From Variovorax sp. DXTD-1 (GTDB lineage Bacteria; Pseudomonadota; Gammaproteobacteria; Burkholderiales; Burkholderiaceae_C): a DNA stretch of 64,000 nt. Where the stretch lies: assembly GCF_003984625.1 (NCBI RefSeq), contig NZ_RWKH01000004.1, positions 1-64,000 of the forward strand, in the 5' to 3' direction. Position numbers and translations under genes: made by a program. Position 1 is the stretch's first letter. Each line of letters starts with the position of its first letter. Positions 26,792 to 35,580 of the stretch are shown piece by piece. The notes under the pieces were generated by a model that saw only the letters and a program-made list of their open reading frames with translations, ran no database searches and was not told the origin of the DNA.

Positions 26792-26827
26792 ATTACGCAC
26801 CCCGATGCGAGCGGTCCCGAAAGAATA

Positions 26828-27415
26828 ATGAAATCCAACATGCCATCCGACACGCCCCCCATCAACCTGGTTGTTTTCGCCGGCTTCAAGCGCATCGCCC
26901 ACGGAAGCGCCGCCGACGTGCTTGCGCATTTGCGCGAGCGCAAGGACGACTCACCCTATCTCGTGTTCAACGAACACACCGGTGAACAGCTCGACCTCGA
27001 TGTTCACAACCGGGGCGGTGCCGGTGCGCCTGCCGCCAACGCCGAGACTCACGAGGAAACCCCGCGCGGCGTGGGCCGCCCGAAGCTCGGAGTGGTCGCA
27101 CGCGAAGTCACCCTGCTGCCGCGCCATTGGGAATGGCTCAACCGCCAGCCCGGGGGCGCTTCGGTTGCATTGCGGCGGCTGGTCCAGGAAGCGAGCCGCG
27201 TCAATGCCGACCGCGACGCCGTGCGCGCATCGCGCGAAGCCGCCTACCGCTTCATGACCGCCATCGCTGGTGCCCTGCCCGGCTTCGAGGAAGCCACCCG
27301 CGCGCTGTTCGCCGGCGACCAAAACCGCTTCGAGGCGCTGATCGACTCCTGGCCCCCGGACTTGCGCATCCACCTTCATAAACTGTCTGCCGCCGCCTGG
27401 AGCACCACCGAATGA
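26828..27415 (+). CDS. DUF2239 family protein
   Basis: A 195-aa cytoplasmic protein of the DUF2239 family. The N-terminal part has INLVVFAGFKRIAHGSAADV and SPYLVFNEHTGEQLDLD; the C-terminal helical part contains GRPKLGVVAREVTLLPRHWEWL, which recalls small DNA-binding or antitoxin-like regions and is the family signature. Function is unknown. ATG 26828 follows GAAAGAA. It overlaps the MATE gene by ATGA (27412-27415), so both are translated together. Confidence 0.85.
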   Translation: MKSNMPSDTPPINLVVFAGFKRIAHGSAADVLAHLRERKDDSPYLVFNEHTGEQLDLDVHNRGGAGAPAANAETHEETPRGVGRPKLGVVAREVTLLPRHWEWLNRQPGGASVALRRLVQEASRVNADRDAVRASREAAYRFMTAIAGALPGFEEATRALFAGDQNRFEALIDSWPPDLRIHLHKLSAAAWSTTE

Positions 27416-28827
27416 GAGCAACCTCCGAGAACGCAGCCGCTGCCCACAGCGGGCTGCGCGGTACGCCAACCGCACCCGTCGGAGCGCCACGTGCACTATG
27501 GAAGACCTTCCTGCTCTTCCTGGCGCCGATGCTGCTCAGCAACATCCTGCAGTCGCTGTCGGGCACCATCAACAACATCTACATCGGGCAGATGATCGGC
27601 GTCAGCGCGCTGGCGGCCGTTTCGAGCTTCTTCCCGGTGATGTTCTTCTTCATCGCTTTCGTCATCGGCCTGGGCGCCGGAGCCTCGGTGCTCATCGGCC
27701 AGGCCTGGGGCGCGCGCGACGTCGCCAAGGCCAAGGCCGTGGCGGGCACCACGCTGGCGGTCGGCATCCTGCTGGGACTCGCCGTGGCGGTGTTCGGCGG
27801 CGCCTTCACCACGCCGCTGCTGGCATTGCTCGGCACGCCGCCGGACGTGCTGGCCGACTCCACCAGCTACGCCCGCATCATGCTGATCGCCATGCCGGGC
27901 CTGTTCGTCTTTCTGCTGTCCACCGCCATGCTGCGCGGTGTGGGCGACACGGTCACGCCGCTGCTCACGCTGATCATTTCCACGGTTGTGGGTCTCATCG
28001 TCACCCCGGCGCTCATTCGCGGCTGGGGCGGACTGCCGCAGCTCGGCGTTGCGAGCGGCGCCTGGGCTACCGTGGTGGCCTTCGTGGTTGCCACGCTGTG
28101 GATGGCGTGGCGCCTGCGCAGCCGCGGCAGTCCGCTGGCGCCCGATGCAGAGCTGATTCGCCACCTGCGCATCGACCCCAAGCTGCTGAAGGCGGTGCTC
28201 AAGGTCGGGGTGCCCACGGGCGTGCAGATGATCGTTGTGGCGCTCGCTGAAATTGCCCTGCTCTCACTGGTGAACGGCTACGGCTCCAGCGCCACCGCGG
28301 CGTATGGCGCGGTGAACCAGGTGGTGGCGTATGTGCAGTTCCCGGCCATCTCGATCGCCATCACGGCCTCGATCCTCGGCGCCCAGGCCATCGGTGCGGG
28401 CCGCGCGGACCGGCTTGGCGCCATTGCCAAGACCGCGCTGCTGATGAACCTGGCGCTCACGGGCGGGTTGGTGCTGCTGGGCTACCTGTTCTCACGCCAC
28501 CTCATGGGTTTTTTCATCACCAGCGCACCGGTGATCGAAATTGCGCAGACGCTGCTGCACATCATGCTGTGGAGCCTGGTGATCTTCGGCATGGCCGCAG
28601 CCATCTCGGGGATCATGCGGGCCAGCGGCTCGGTGCTGGTGCCCACGGCCATCTCGATCCTCTGCCTCATCGGCATCGAGGTGCCGGTGGCCTGGTTCAT
28701 GAGCCACCGCATCGGACTCAACGGCATCTGGTATGCCTACCCCGTCACGTTCGGGGCGATGCTGCTGCTGCAGACGGCCTACTACCGGCTGGTGTGGCGC
28801 AAGAAGGCGATCCGGCGTCTGGTGTAG
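27412..28827 (+). CDS. MATE family efflux transporter
   Basis: A 471-aa inner-membrane pump with about 12 helices in two similar halves. Typical family sequences include PMLLSNILQSLSGTINNIYIGQM in helix 1 and VPTGVQMIVVALAEIALLSLVNGYG at the start of the second half. It exports drugs or metabolites using H+ or Na+. The first 25 residues are a polar, Ala/Thr-rich extension before helix 1. Coupled to DUF2239 by overlap. Substrates cannot be predicted. Confidence 0.92.
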   Translation: MRATSENAAAAHSGLRGTPTAPVGAPRALWKTFLLFLAPMLLSNILQSLSGTINNIYIGQMIGVSALAAVSSFFPVMFFFIAFVIGLGAGASVLIGQAWGARDVAKAKAVAGTTLAVGILLGLAVAVFGGAFTTPLLALLGTPPDVLADSTSYARIMLIAMPGLFVFLLSTAMLRGVGDTVTPLLTLIISTVVGLIVTPALIRGWGGLPQLGVASGAWATVVAFVVATLWMAWRLRSRGSPLAPDAELIRHLRIDPKLLKAVLKVGVPTGVQMIVVALAEIALLSLVNGYGSSATAAYGAVNQVVAYVQFPAISIAITASILGAQAIGAGRADRLGAIAKTALLMNLALTGGLVLLGYLFSRHLMGFFITSAPVIEIAQTLLHIMLWSLVIFGMAAAISGIMRASGSVLVPTAISILCLIGIEVPVAWFMSHRIGLNGIWYAYPVTFGAMLLLQTAYYRLVWRKKAIRRLV

Positions 28828-28845
28828 CCGGCGCGGCGCCATGAA

Positions 28846-30465
28846 TCACCCGGCCGGCCCTCGGGAGGCCGGGGAGGCCTCTGCCGGTGCAGCTCCGCCG
28901 CGAATCATCAGCCACGCGCTCAAGGCGCTGAGCACCGCCAGCCCGGCGCTCAGCAGCATCACCCACCGAAAACCGGCAACGAACGATTCGGCCACGGCAC
29001 GCTTCAAGGCCGCGGCGGTTGCCGCATCGACACCCGGCGGCAGCGCGGCGCCGGCCAGCTTGTCGCGCTCGCCTTCCAGGAATGCCGACACCTCCGCTGA
29101 GGCCCCCATGCCGCGCAGGCTCTCGGCCAGTGCGCTGTCGAAAGCCCAGGCCATGACCAGGCCGAACACCGCAATGGCCAGCACCGCAGCAGCGCGAGAC
29201 ACAGCGTTGTTGACGCCTGAAGCAACGCCGGCCTGCTCGGGACCGACCGCGTTCATCACCGTGGTGGTGAGCGGCGCCACGGTCACGGTCATGCCGAAAC
29301 CCAGCACCACCACCGCCGGAAAGAAGCCGCTCCAATAGCTCGCGCCCACCCCGGGCACGGCGAACAACGCAAAGCCGACAGCGGCAATCGCGGGGCCGAT
29401 GACCAGCGGCAGCCGCGGGCCGAAGCGGTCCACCAGTTGGCCTGCCCAGCCCGAAAGCGCGAACATGATGAAGATGAACGGCAGCAGCGCCGCGCCCGCC
29501 ACGGTGGCGGAGTAGCCCTGCACCTGGATCAGGTTGAGCGGAAAGAAATACAGGCCGCCGCCGAGCGCGGCGTACAGCAGCAAGGTCAGCAGGTTGGCGC
29601 CGCTGAAGTTGCCGATGCGCAGCAGCGCCAGCGGCAGCATGGGGGTTTGCGCCTTGCGCTCCACGGCAATGAAGCCCGCGCTGGCCGCGATGCCGATGGC
29701 CATGGCGGCCACCACCGCGGGTGAATTCCAGTGCTGCGTGGGTGCCTCGATGAACGCATAGACGATGCCGCCCAGTCCGGCGGTTGCCAGCAGTGCGCCG
29801 AAAAAGTCGAGCCCACCGCTGGCCGACGAACCACGGCTTTCAGGCACATGCCGCCACACGATCCACAGCACCAGAAGCGCCATCGGCACGTTGATGAGAA
29901 AGGCCCAGGCCCACGAGAAATGGTCGACCAGAAAGCCGCCGAGCACCGGGCCCGCGGCCGCGGTAATGCCGCTGAAGCCCGACCAGACGCCGATGGCCTT
30001 GCCGCGTTCTTTTTCAGGAAACGCCGCGCTGATGAGCGCCAGGCTGCCGGGCACCAGCAAGGCCCCGCCGATGCCCTGCACGGCGCGGGCGGCAATCAGC
30101 TGCTGCACGTTGGCCGCAAGGCCGCAAGCCACCGATGCAACGGCGAAGATGCCGACGCCGACCGCGAAGATGCGGCGCCGCCCAAAATGGTCGCCGAGCG
30201 CGCCGCCCACCAGCAGCAGCGCGGCCAGCAGCAAGGCATACGACTCGACCACCCACTGCGCCTGGAATGCGGTCGCCCGCAGGTCGGCCTGGATGGCCGG
30301 CAGTGCCACGTTGACGACCGTGCCGTCGATGAAGGCCATGCTGGAGCCGATGACCGCGGCCGCCAGCACCCAGGGCTTGGAGGCATCGGGACACGTGGTC
30401 TCTTGTGCCTTGGCGCCATGCAGGATCAGCGCGTTCTCGCAGGGTGCCTTGCCGATCTGTGCCAT
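28846..30465 (-). CDS. DHA2 family MFS efflux transporter (EmrB/QacA-like)
   Basis: A 539-aa transporter with about 14 membrane helices. MFS motif A is GDHFGRRRIF; motif C (antiporter) is GFSGITAAAGPVLGGFLVDH; helix 1 has SSMAFIDGTVVNVALP. A drug or metabolite exporter running on proton exchange. The first 25 residues include two Cys before helix 1, a mildly unusual soluble lead. AGGAG is 8 bases before ATG. It lies 25 bases downstream of pqiC on the same strand and may be read with it. The 3' end faces the MATE gene. Confidence 0.92.
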   Translation of the reverse strand: MAQIGKAPCENALILHGAKAQETTCPDASKPWVLAAAVIGSSMAFIDGTVVNVALPAIQADLRATAFQAQWVVESYALLLAALLLVGGALGDHFGRRRIFAVGVGIFAVASVACGLAANVQQLIAARAVQGIGGALLVPGSLALISAAFPEKERGKAIGVWSGFSGITAAAGPVLGGFLVDHFSWAWAFLINVPMALLVLWIVWRHVPESRGSSASGGLDFFGALLATAGLGGIVYAFIEAPTQHWNSPAVVAAMAIGIAASAGFIAVERKAQTPMLPLALLRIGNFSGANLLTLLLYAALGGGLYFFPLNLIQVQGYSATVAGAALLPFIFIMFALSGWAGQLVDRFGPRLPLVIGPAIAAVGFALFAVPGVGASYWSGFFPAVVVLGFGMTVTVAPLTTTVMNAVGPEQAGVASGVNNAVSRAAAVLAIAVFGLVMAWAFDSALAESLRGMGASAEVSAFLEGERDKLAGAALPPGVDAATAAALKRAVAESFVAGFRWVMLLSAGLAVLSALSAWLMIRGGAAPAEASPASRGPAG

Positions 30466-30490
30466 GGCGTTCGCTCCTGGCTAGGGTAGT

Positions 30491-31126
30491 TCAGGCCGGG
30501 CAGGTCGTCGCCGCCGGGTTCGCCCTTCCCGCGCTCACGCTGCGTGCAATGGCCGCCGCGGCTGCCGCCGTGATGCGCTGCGCGGCCTGCGCCACCGCGT
30601 CGATGCCGCTTGCGACGCCCTCGCCCACGTTCAGCTGGCAGACCATGGTGCGGGTCTCGTCGGTGCGCCGCAGCGTCCAGCTGAAGCCGGCGTCCACGCG
30701 GCCGCCATCGACTGCGTCGAACTGGCGCACCTGCACCGCGATGCGCCACACGGGCTGCGATGTTTGCCGGCCGCCCTTGGTGACGTCGAGCGCGCCGAGC
30801 CTGGCCGCGATGCCGCTGGCGAGTGCATCCTGCAGTTCGCTTTCGAACGACGCGGCCCAGCGGTGCTGCTCGAGCACGTCGACCTGCACGCTGCCGTTGG
30901 AGCGCCCCACCACCATCTGCGGCCTTGCAAGCCGTTCGGGCACCGCCACCGGTGCCAGCTCTATGTAGATCGGCGCGGCGGTGCCGATGGTCGAAGGCGC
31001 GGCTTCGGCGGCGGGCACCGTGCTGGCCAGCGTGTAGTAGTTGTCGGGCTTGCTCGCGCAGCCCGCAAGGACGATCAGCGCGGCCGCAGCGGCACCGAGA
31101 AGGGGCGGTGTTGTCTTTTTCTTCAT
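30491..31126 (-). CDS. pqiC: PqiC-type outer-membrane lipoprotein (ABC auxiliary)
   Basis: A 211-aa lipoprotein. The signal has a basic start (MKKKTTPP), a hydrophobic core and lipobox LAGC, followed by NYYTLAS, the typical start of the DUF330/ABC-type auxiliary lipoprotein family. It is expected to sit in the outer membrane and receive the PqiB needle. The gene overlaps pqiB by ATGA (31123-31126), as in other pqi operons. Confidence 0.9.
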   Translation of the reverse strand: MKKKTTPPLLGAAAAALIVLAGCASKPDNYYTLASTVPAAEAAPSTIGTAAPIYIELAPVAVPERLARPQMVVGRSNGSVQVDVLEQHRWAASFESELQDALASGIAARLGALDVTKGGRQTSQPVWRIAVQVRQFDAVDGGRVDAGFSWTLRRTDETRTMVCQLNVGEGVASGIDAVAQAAQRITAAAAAAIARSVSAGRANPAATTCPA

Positions 31127-32766
31127 TTCTTGTCGTCCGGTTTGCCGCGCAGCAGCGACTCGGGATGCCGCTCGAGGTAATCGGTCAGCACGCGCACGGA
31201 GCCGGCGGCGCGGGTCAGCTCGCGCAGCGTCTGGCGCATGTCCTGCTGCAGCGGCGAATCGTCGGCCAGCGTGCGTTCAGCGTTGTTGACGGTCTTGCGC
31301 ACGTCCTTCATGGCGGCGGCAAGCTCGGGCGTTACGTCGGTGTTGATGCGCGTTACCGCCTGCTCGGTGCTGGTGAGCGTCTTGTTCAGCGTGGTGAGCG
31401 TGGTGCGCAGGTCGGCGGCAATCTGCTCGTACGGCACCTTGTTGAGCTTGCTCGCAATCTCCTGCACCTGGGACTGGATCTCGTCGAGGCTGTTGGCCAT
31501 GGTGGGCAGCTCGATCGGGTTCTTCGTCACGTCGATCTTCGCCGGCGGCGCCTTCGGGAAAAAGTCGAGCGCCACGTACACCTGCCCTGTCAGCAGATTG
31601 CCGTTGCGCAGCTGTGCGCGCAGGCCCTTTTCGGCCAGAAAGCGCAGGCGCTCCTGCTGCGTGGCGCGCGATTCCGCGCCGCTTTCGCCGGCGCGGCGGC
31701 GCAGGCGGTCGGGGTAGACCTGCACCAGCACCGGCATGCGGAACTCCCGCTCGGCGCGATCGAACTCCACGCCGATGGACTTGACCTCACCGATCACCAC
31801 GCCGCGGAAGTCGACCGGTGCGCCCGGCGTGAGGCCGCGCAGCGACTGGTTGAAGTACATCAGCAGCGTTTGCGGCGGACCGTCAGGCTCCTTCATGGCC
31901 GTGGTTTCGTCTTCGGCGAGCGTAAAGGCCGTGTTCTCCTTGGCCAGCGGCCCCATGGCGTCTTCCGGCGCCTTGAAGGCAATGCCGCCCAGCAAGATGG
32001 TGGCAAGCGATTGCGTGCGCAAGGTGAAGCCGCTCGCGCTCAGCTGCGCATCGATGCCGCTTGCCTGCCAGAAGCGCGTGTTCACGCCCACGAACTTGTC
32101 GTAAGGTGCATTGACGAAGATGCGCAGCGTCACGCCGCGGCCGTCGCCATCGAGTTCATAGGCGGCCACCTGGCCCACCTTGATGCGCCTGAAGTACACC
32201 GGCGAGCCCACGTCGAGCGAACCGATGTCCGTGGCGCGCAGCAAGAACTGCTGGCCCGACGCATCGCGCGTGACGATGGGCGGCACTTCGAGGCCCTTGA
32301 ACTCGCTCGCGGTTTCGGTCGATACGCCCGCATCGGCGCCGATGTATGCGCCCGAGAGCAAGGTGCTCAGGCCCGAAATGCCGGAGGTGTCGAGCCGCGG
32401 CCGCACCACCCAGAAGCGCGAGTCTTCGGCGGTGAAGCTCTTGGCCTCGTTGTTCAGCTGCACAATCACGCGCACGTGCGAGCGGTCACGCGCAAGCCGC
32501 AGGCTCTGCACGGTGCCGATCTGCACGTCCTTGTACTTGACGGCGGTCTTGCCGGCTTCCAGGCCTTCGGCGGTATTGAAGGTGAGCACGATCTCGGGCC
32601 CGCGCTCCATCAGTATCTTGGCGATCAGCATCACGCCGACCAGCGCGGCCACGATGGGAATCAGCCAGATCAGCGAAGGCAGCCACTGGCGCCGGCGCAC
32701 CACGCGCGGCGGAGGCAAGCCGGGCGGGGCCTGGTTGTCGTTCGGTTTGACGTCTTCTTCACTCAT
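31123..32766 (-). CDS. pqiB: PqiB, MCE-domain lipid transport protein
   Basis: A 547-aa protein with one N-terminal helix (LPSLIWLIPIVAALVGVMLIA) and three MCE/MlaD domains at about 55-150, 170-235 and 290-400 (FNTAEGLEAGKTAVKYKDVQIG; VGSPVYFRRIKVGQVAAYEL; TPGAPVDFRGVVIGEVKSIG). A long C-terminal helix (about 440-530) forms the tube seen in PqiB. It bridges inner and outer membranes and moves lipids with PqiA and PqiC. It overlaps both neighbours by ATGA, and length matches the E. coli protein (546 aa). Confidence 0.94.
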   Translation of the reverse strand: MSEEDVKPNDNQAPPGLPPPRVVRRRQWLPSLIWLIPIVAALVGVMLIAKILMERGPEIVLTFNTAEGLEAGKTAVKYKDVQIGTVQSLRLARDRSHVRVIVQLNNEAKSFTAEDSRFWVVRPRLDTSGISGLSTLLSGAYIGADAGVSTETASEFKGLEVPPIVTRDASGQQFLLRATDIGSLDVGSPVYFRRIKVGQVAAYELDGDGRGVTLRIFVNAPYDKFVGVNTRFWQASGIDAQLSASGFTLRTQSLATILLGGIAFKAPEDAMGPLAKENTAFTLAEDETTAMKEPDGPPQTLLMYFNQSLRGLTPGAPVDFRGVVIGEVKSIGVEFDRAEREFRMPVLVQVYPDRLRRRAGESGAESRATQQERLRFLAEKGLRAQLRNGNLLTGQVYVALDFFPKAPPAKIDVTKNPIELPTMANSLDEIQSQVQEIASKLNKVPYEQIAADLRTTLTTLNKTLTSTEQAVTRINTDVTPELAAAMKDVRKTVNNAERTLADDSPLQQDMRQTLRELTRAAGSVRVLTDYLERHPESLLRGKPDDKK

Positions 32767-33476
32767 GCTGGCTTTTCTTCCCTGTTGTCACTTGCCGGTT
32801 CATTTCGCTGCCGTTCGGCTTGCTGTTGCTCTTTGCTGTCCCATGTGAGCCTGGGGTCGAAGCTCAGCGAGGCGAGCATGGTCAGCACCACTACCGAGCC
32901 GAAGGCCGCAATGCCCACGCCCGCATTGATGACCGCAAAGCCCTGGATCTGCACCAGCCCGGTGAGCAGCGACACCACGAACACATCGAGCATCGACCAG
33001 CGGCCGATGATCTCGACGATGTGATAGAGCTTGGCCCGCTCGGGCCTTCGCCAATCGCTCGCGCGCTGCGCCAGCAAGGCGAGCAAGATCAGTACCGTGA
33101 GTTTGAAAAGCGGCACCAGGAAGCTTGCGATGAAGATGATCGCCGCGAGCCCGTAGGCACCCGACACCCAGAAATAGATCACGCCGCTCAGGATGGTGTC
33201 GTACTGCGCGCCGAACAGCGTGCGCGTGATCATCACCGGCAGCAGGTTGGCCGGTATGTACATGATGCAGGCCGCAATCAGGAAGGCCCAGGTGCGTTTG
33301 AGGCTGTAGGGCTTGCGCGTGTACAGGCGGGTGCCGCAGCGGCCGCAGGGCTCGCCCTCGGCCGCGTCGCGCCAGACGGCGTCGCAATGCGGGCAGGCCA
33401 CAAGGCCGAGCGAGGCGGCCGTGGCCGCCGGGGTTTCGTCGCCGTCGTCATGCGCATGGAGAAAGGGGCCGATCAC
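32763..33476 (-). CDS. pqiA: PqiA, second half (C-terminal PqiA domain)
   Basis: A 237-aa membrane protein that starts with GTG inside the stop of the preceding pqiA half (GTGA overlap) after a strong AAGGAGG site. It has a zinc ribbon (CPHCDAVW...CGRCGTRLY) near residues 30-55 and four membrane helices. In E. coli PqiA is a single chain of about 417 aa with two such domains; here they are separate genes. The inner-membrane partner of PqiB. The C-terminal 20 residues are polar, Glu/Gln-rich. Confidence 0.9.
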   Translation of the reverse strand: MIGPFLHAHDDGDETPAATAASLGLVACPHCDAVWRDAAEGEPCGRCGTRLYTRKPYSLKRTWAFLIAACIMYIPANLLPVMITRTLFGAQYDTILSGVIYFWVSGAYGLAAIIFIASFLVPLFKLTVLILLALLAQRASDWRRPERAKLYHIVEIIGRWSMLDVFVVSLLTGLVQIQGFAVINAGVGIAAFGSVVVLTMLASLSFDPRLTWDSKEQQQAERQRNEPASDNREEKPA

Positions 33477-34105
33477 GCAGCGCCCTCCTTCGGTTCGCCG
33501 GGCGGGCGAAAGGTCATTTCCCAAAAAGCATTGGGGTTGAACGAGAGCACGGCGGTGAGCAGGACCGTGAGCGCCATGAAGGCCCACAGCGCCGGCCCGG
33601 CCACCACGGTGGCCATGCTCGACAGTTTGACGATGGCCACCAGCACGCCGAGCAGGAACACCTCGACCATGCCCCAGGGCCGGAGCATCTGCATGGCGCG
33701 CACCAGAATGGCAAAGCCGGCCGGCCGGTGCTCGCGCTGGAGCGGAATGAGCAGGTAAGCCAGGATGCAAAGCTGCAGCAGCGGAAACAAAAGCGTCGTC
33801 GCCAGCACCAGCAGCGCCACCAGCGACATGCCCTCGGTGCTCAGCACCAGCACGGCGCCAGCCAGCGTGGTCTGGCTGCGCAGGCCCTGCAGTTCGATCT
33901 CGACGATCGGAAACAGGTTGGCAATGGCAAACATGATGAGCGAGGCCACCGTCAGCGGCAGGATGCGGCGCTGCTGGTCGCCGGCGTGGCGATAAAGCTC
34001 GGTGCCGCAGCGGGCGCAGCGCGAAACCTCGCGCGGCTTCAGGGGCGTGCGGCTGAAGACCGCATCGCAGCCCGGGCAAACCACGGTTTCAGGTACTTCC
34101 GTCAT
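33473..34105 (-). CDS. pqiA: PqiA, first half (N-terminal PqiA domain)
   Basis: A 210-aa inner-membrane protein with a zinc ribbon (CPGCDAVFSRTPLKPREVSRC then CGTELY) and four helices. The family sequence FAIANLFPIVEIELQGL is present. The ATG at 34105 is chosen since the zinc ribbon then starts near residue 10; upstream in-frame codons overlap the neighbouring transporter. First gene of a pqiA1-pqiA2-pqiB-pqiC operon, in which every junction is a 4-base overlap. Confidence 0.9.
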   Translation of the reverse strand: MTEVPETVVCPGCDAVFSRTPLKPREVSRCARCGTELYRHAGDQQRRILPLTVASLIMFAIANLFPIVEIELQGLRSQTTLAGAVLVLSTEGMSLVALLVLATTLLFPLLQLCILAYLLIPLQREHRPAGFAILVRAMQMLRPWGMVEVFLLGVLVAIVKLSSMATVVAGPALWAFMALTVLLTAVLSFNPNAFWEMTFRPPGEPKEGAA

Positions 34106-34125
34106 GGGGCCGTACCCTACCCTAT

Positions 34126-35580
34126 TCAGCCATGGTGCCCTGTCGTCTTGAGCCGCAGGCTGCTGAAAATTGCCGCAACGCCGGCGCAACAGGCCGCCAG
34201 CACCAGTGCCACCACCGGCCCGTGGCCGCCGTGCGGGCTCCATACGCTGAACACGCCCGCCAGCACCACCGCCCCCAGCGTCTGGCCCGTGAGCCGCGCC
34301 GTGCCCAGCATGCCGCTGGCCGCGCCGCTACGGTGCGCCGGCGGCGAGGTCACGATGGTGTGGTTGTTCGGCGACTGGAACAAGCCGAACCCGAGGCCGC
34401 ACAGCGCCATGCGCCACGCGATGTCGGCATTGCCCGGGTGCGCCGGCAGCGCGGCCAGCAACGCCAGCCCGATGGCGAGCAGGCCCAGCCCGATGCCGCC
34501 GAGCAGCCCGTCCGGGTAGCGCCCGATCAGTCTTCCCGCCAGCGGGGCCATGGCGACGATGGCCAGTGGCCAGGCGGTAATGAGCAACCCGGCCTCGATA
34601 TGGCTGCGGCCGTACACGTCGAGCAGCAGGAACGGCAGCGCGATATAGGCCAGCATCTGCGCGCAGAAAGCGGCGACCGAGGTGCCCATGGAAAGCGCGA
34701 ACACCGGAATGCGCAGCAGGTCGATGGGAAAAAGCGGCACCGCCAGCGTTCGCTGCCGCCGCAGATAGAAGTAGCCTACCGCCACGCCGGCCAGCAGGAT
34801 GAGCCAGGCGGAGGCATGCGACCCACCGGCCGCCGCGCCGCCCTCGCGCACGCCAAGGCGGTCGACCCCCAGGAACACCAGCGAGAACATCAGCACGTTC
34901 AGCGCCACGTCGACCGGCGAGAAGCGCAGGCCCGCTGCCGGCGCCACGCGGTTGAACGGCAGCGCCTTCATGCCCAGCGCGAACACGAGCAGCCCGAGCG
35001 GCACATTGATGGCAAAGAGCCACGGCCACGAAGCCACAGACAGAATGGCCGCCGCCACCGAGGGCCCCGCCACCGAAGACGTGGCCACCACCATCGAATT
35101 GATGGCCATGCCGCGCCCCAGCAGCGCCGAGGGAAAGGTCAGCCGCACCAGCGCCGCATTCACGCTCATGATGCCCGCCGCCCCCAGGCCCTGGAAGGTG
35201 CGGGCGGCAATCAAGGTACCGAGCGAATCGGCGAAAGTGGCGCCGATGGATGCCACCGTGAACACCGCCATGCCCACCAGGTAGACGCGCCGGTAGCCCA
35301 CCAGGTCGCCCAGCGACGCCAGCGGCAGCAGCATGACCAGCGTGGCGATCTGGTACGCGTTGACCACCCAGATCGCATGCGAGGGGCTGGCCTGGAGCTC
35401 GCGCGCGATGCCCGGCAGCGCCAGGTTGACGATGGTGCCGTCGAGCACGGCCACCATGATGCCCAGGATGATGACCAGCATCGCGCGGCGGCGCGCGGGT
35501 TGCTCGAGCCCGTCGACTTGCTGCGTGGCCTGGCTGGTCTTGGGCACCGCGGCCTCGGTGCCTGCACGCGTGGTGTTCAA
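34126..35580 (-). CDS. MFS transporter, DHA2-like (14 helices)
   Basis: A 484-aa exporter: helix 1 region LVIILGIMVAVLDGTIVNLALP, motif A GDLVGYRRVYLVG, motif C-like SSVAGPSVAAAILS. The reading starts at TTG 35580, which overlaps the stop of the upstream transporter (TTGA). The first 33 residues are polar before helix 1, and a GTG at residue 12 is the alternative start. It is probably cotranscribed with the Bcr/CflA-like gene. Substrate unknown. Confidence 0.88.
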   Translation of the reverse strand: MNTTRAGTEAAVPKTSQATQQVDGLEQPARRRAMLVIILGIMVAVLDGTIVNLALPGIARELQASPSHAIWVVNAYQIATLVMLLPLASLGDLVGYRRVYLVGMAVFTVASIGATFADSLGTLIAARTFQGLGAAGIMSVNAALVRLTFPSALLGRGMAINSMVVATSSVAGPSVAAAILSVASWPWLFAINVPLGLLVFALGMKALPFNRVAPAAGLRFSPVDVALNVLMFSLVFLGVDRLGVREGGAAAGGSHASAWLILLAGVAVGYFYLRRQRTLAVPLFPIDLLRIPVFALSMGTSVAAFCAQMLAYIALPFLLLDVYGRSHIEAGLLITAWPLAIVAMAPLAGRLIGRYPDGLLGGIGLGLLAIGLALLAALPAHPGNADIAWRMALCGLGFGLFQSPNNHTIVTSPPAHRSGAASGMLGTARLTGQTLGAVVLAGVFSVWSPHGGHGPVVALVLAACCAGVAAIFSSLRLKTTGHHG

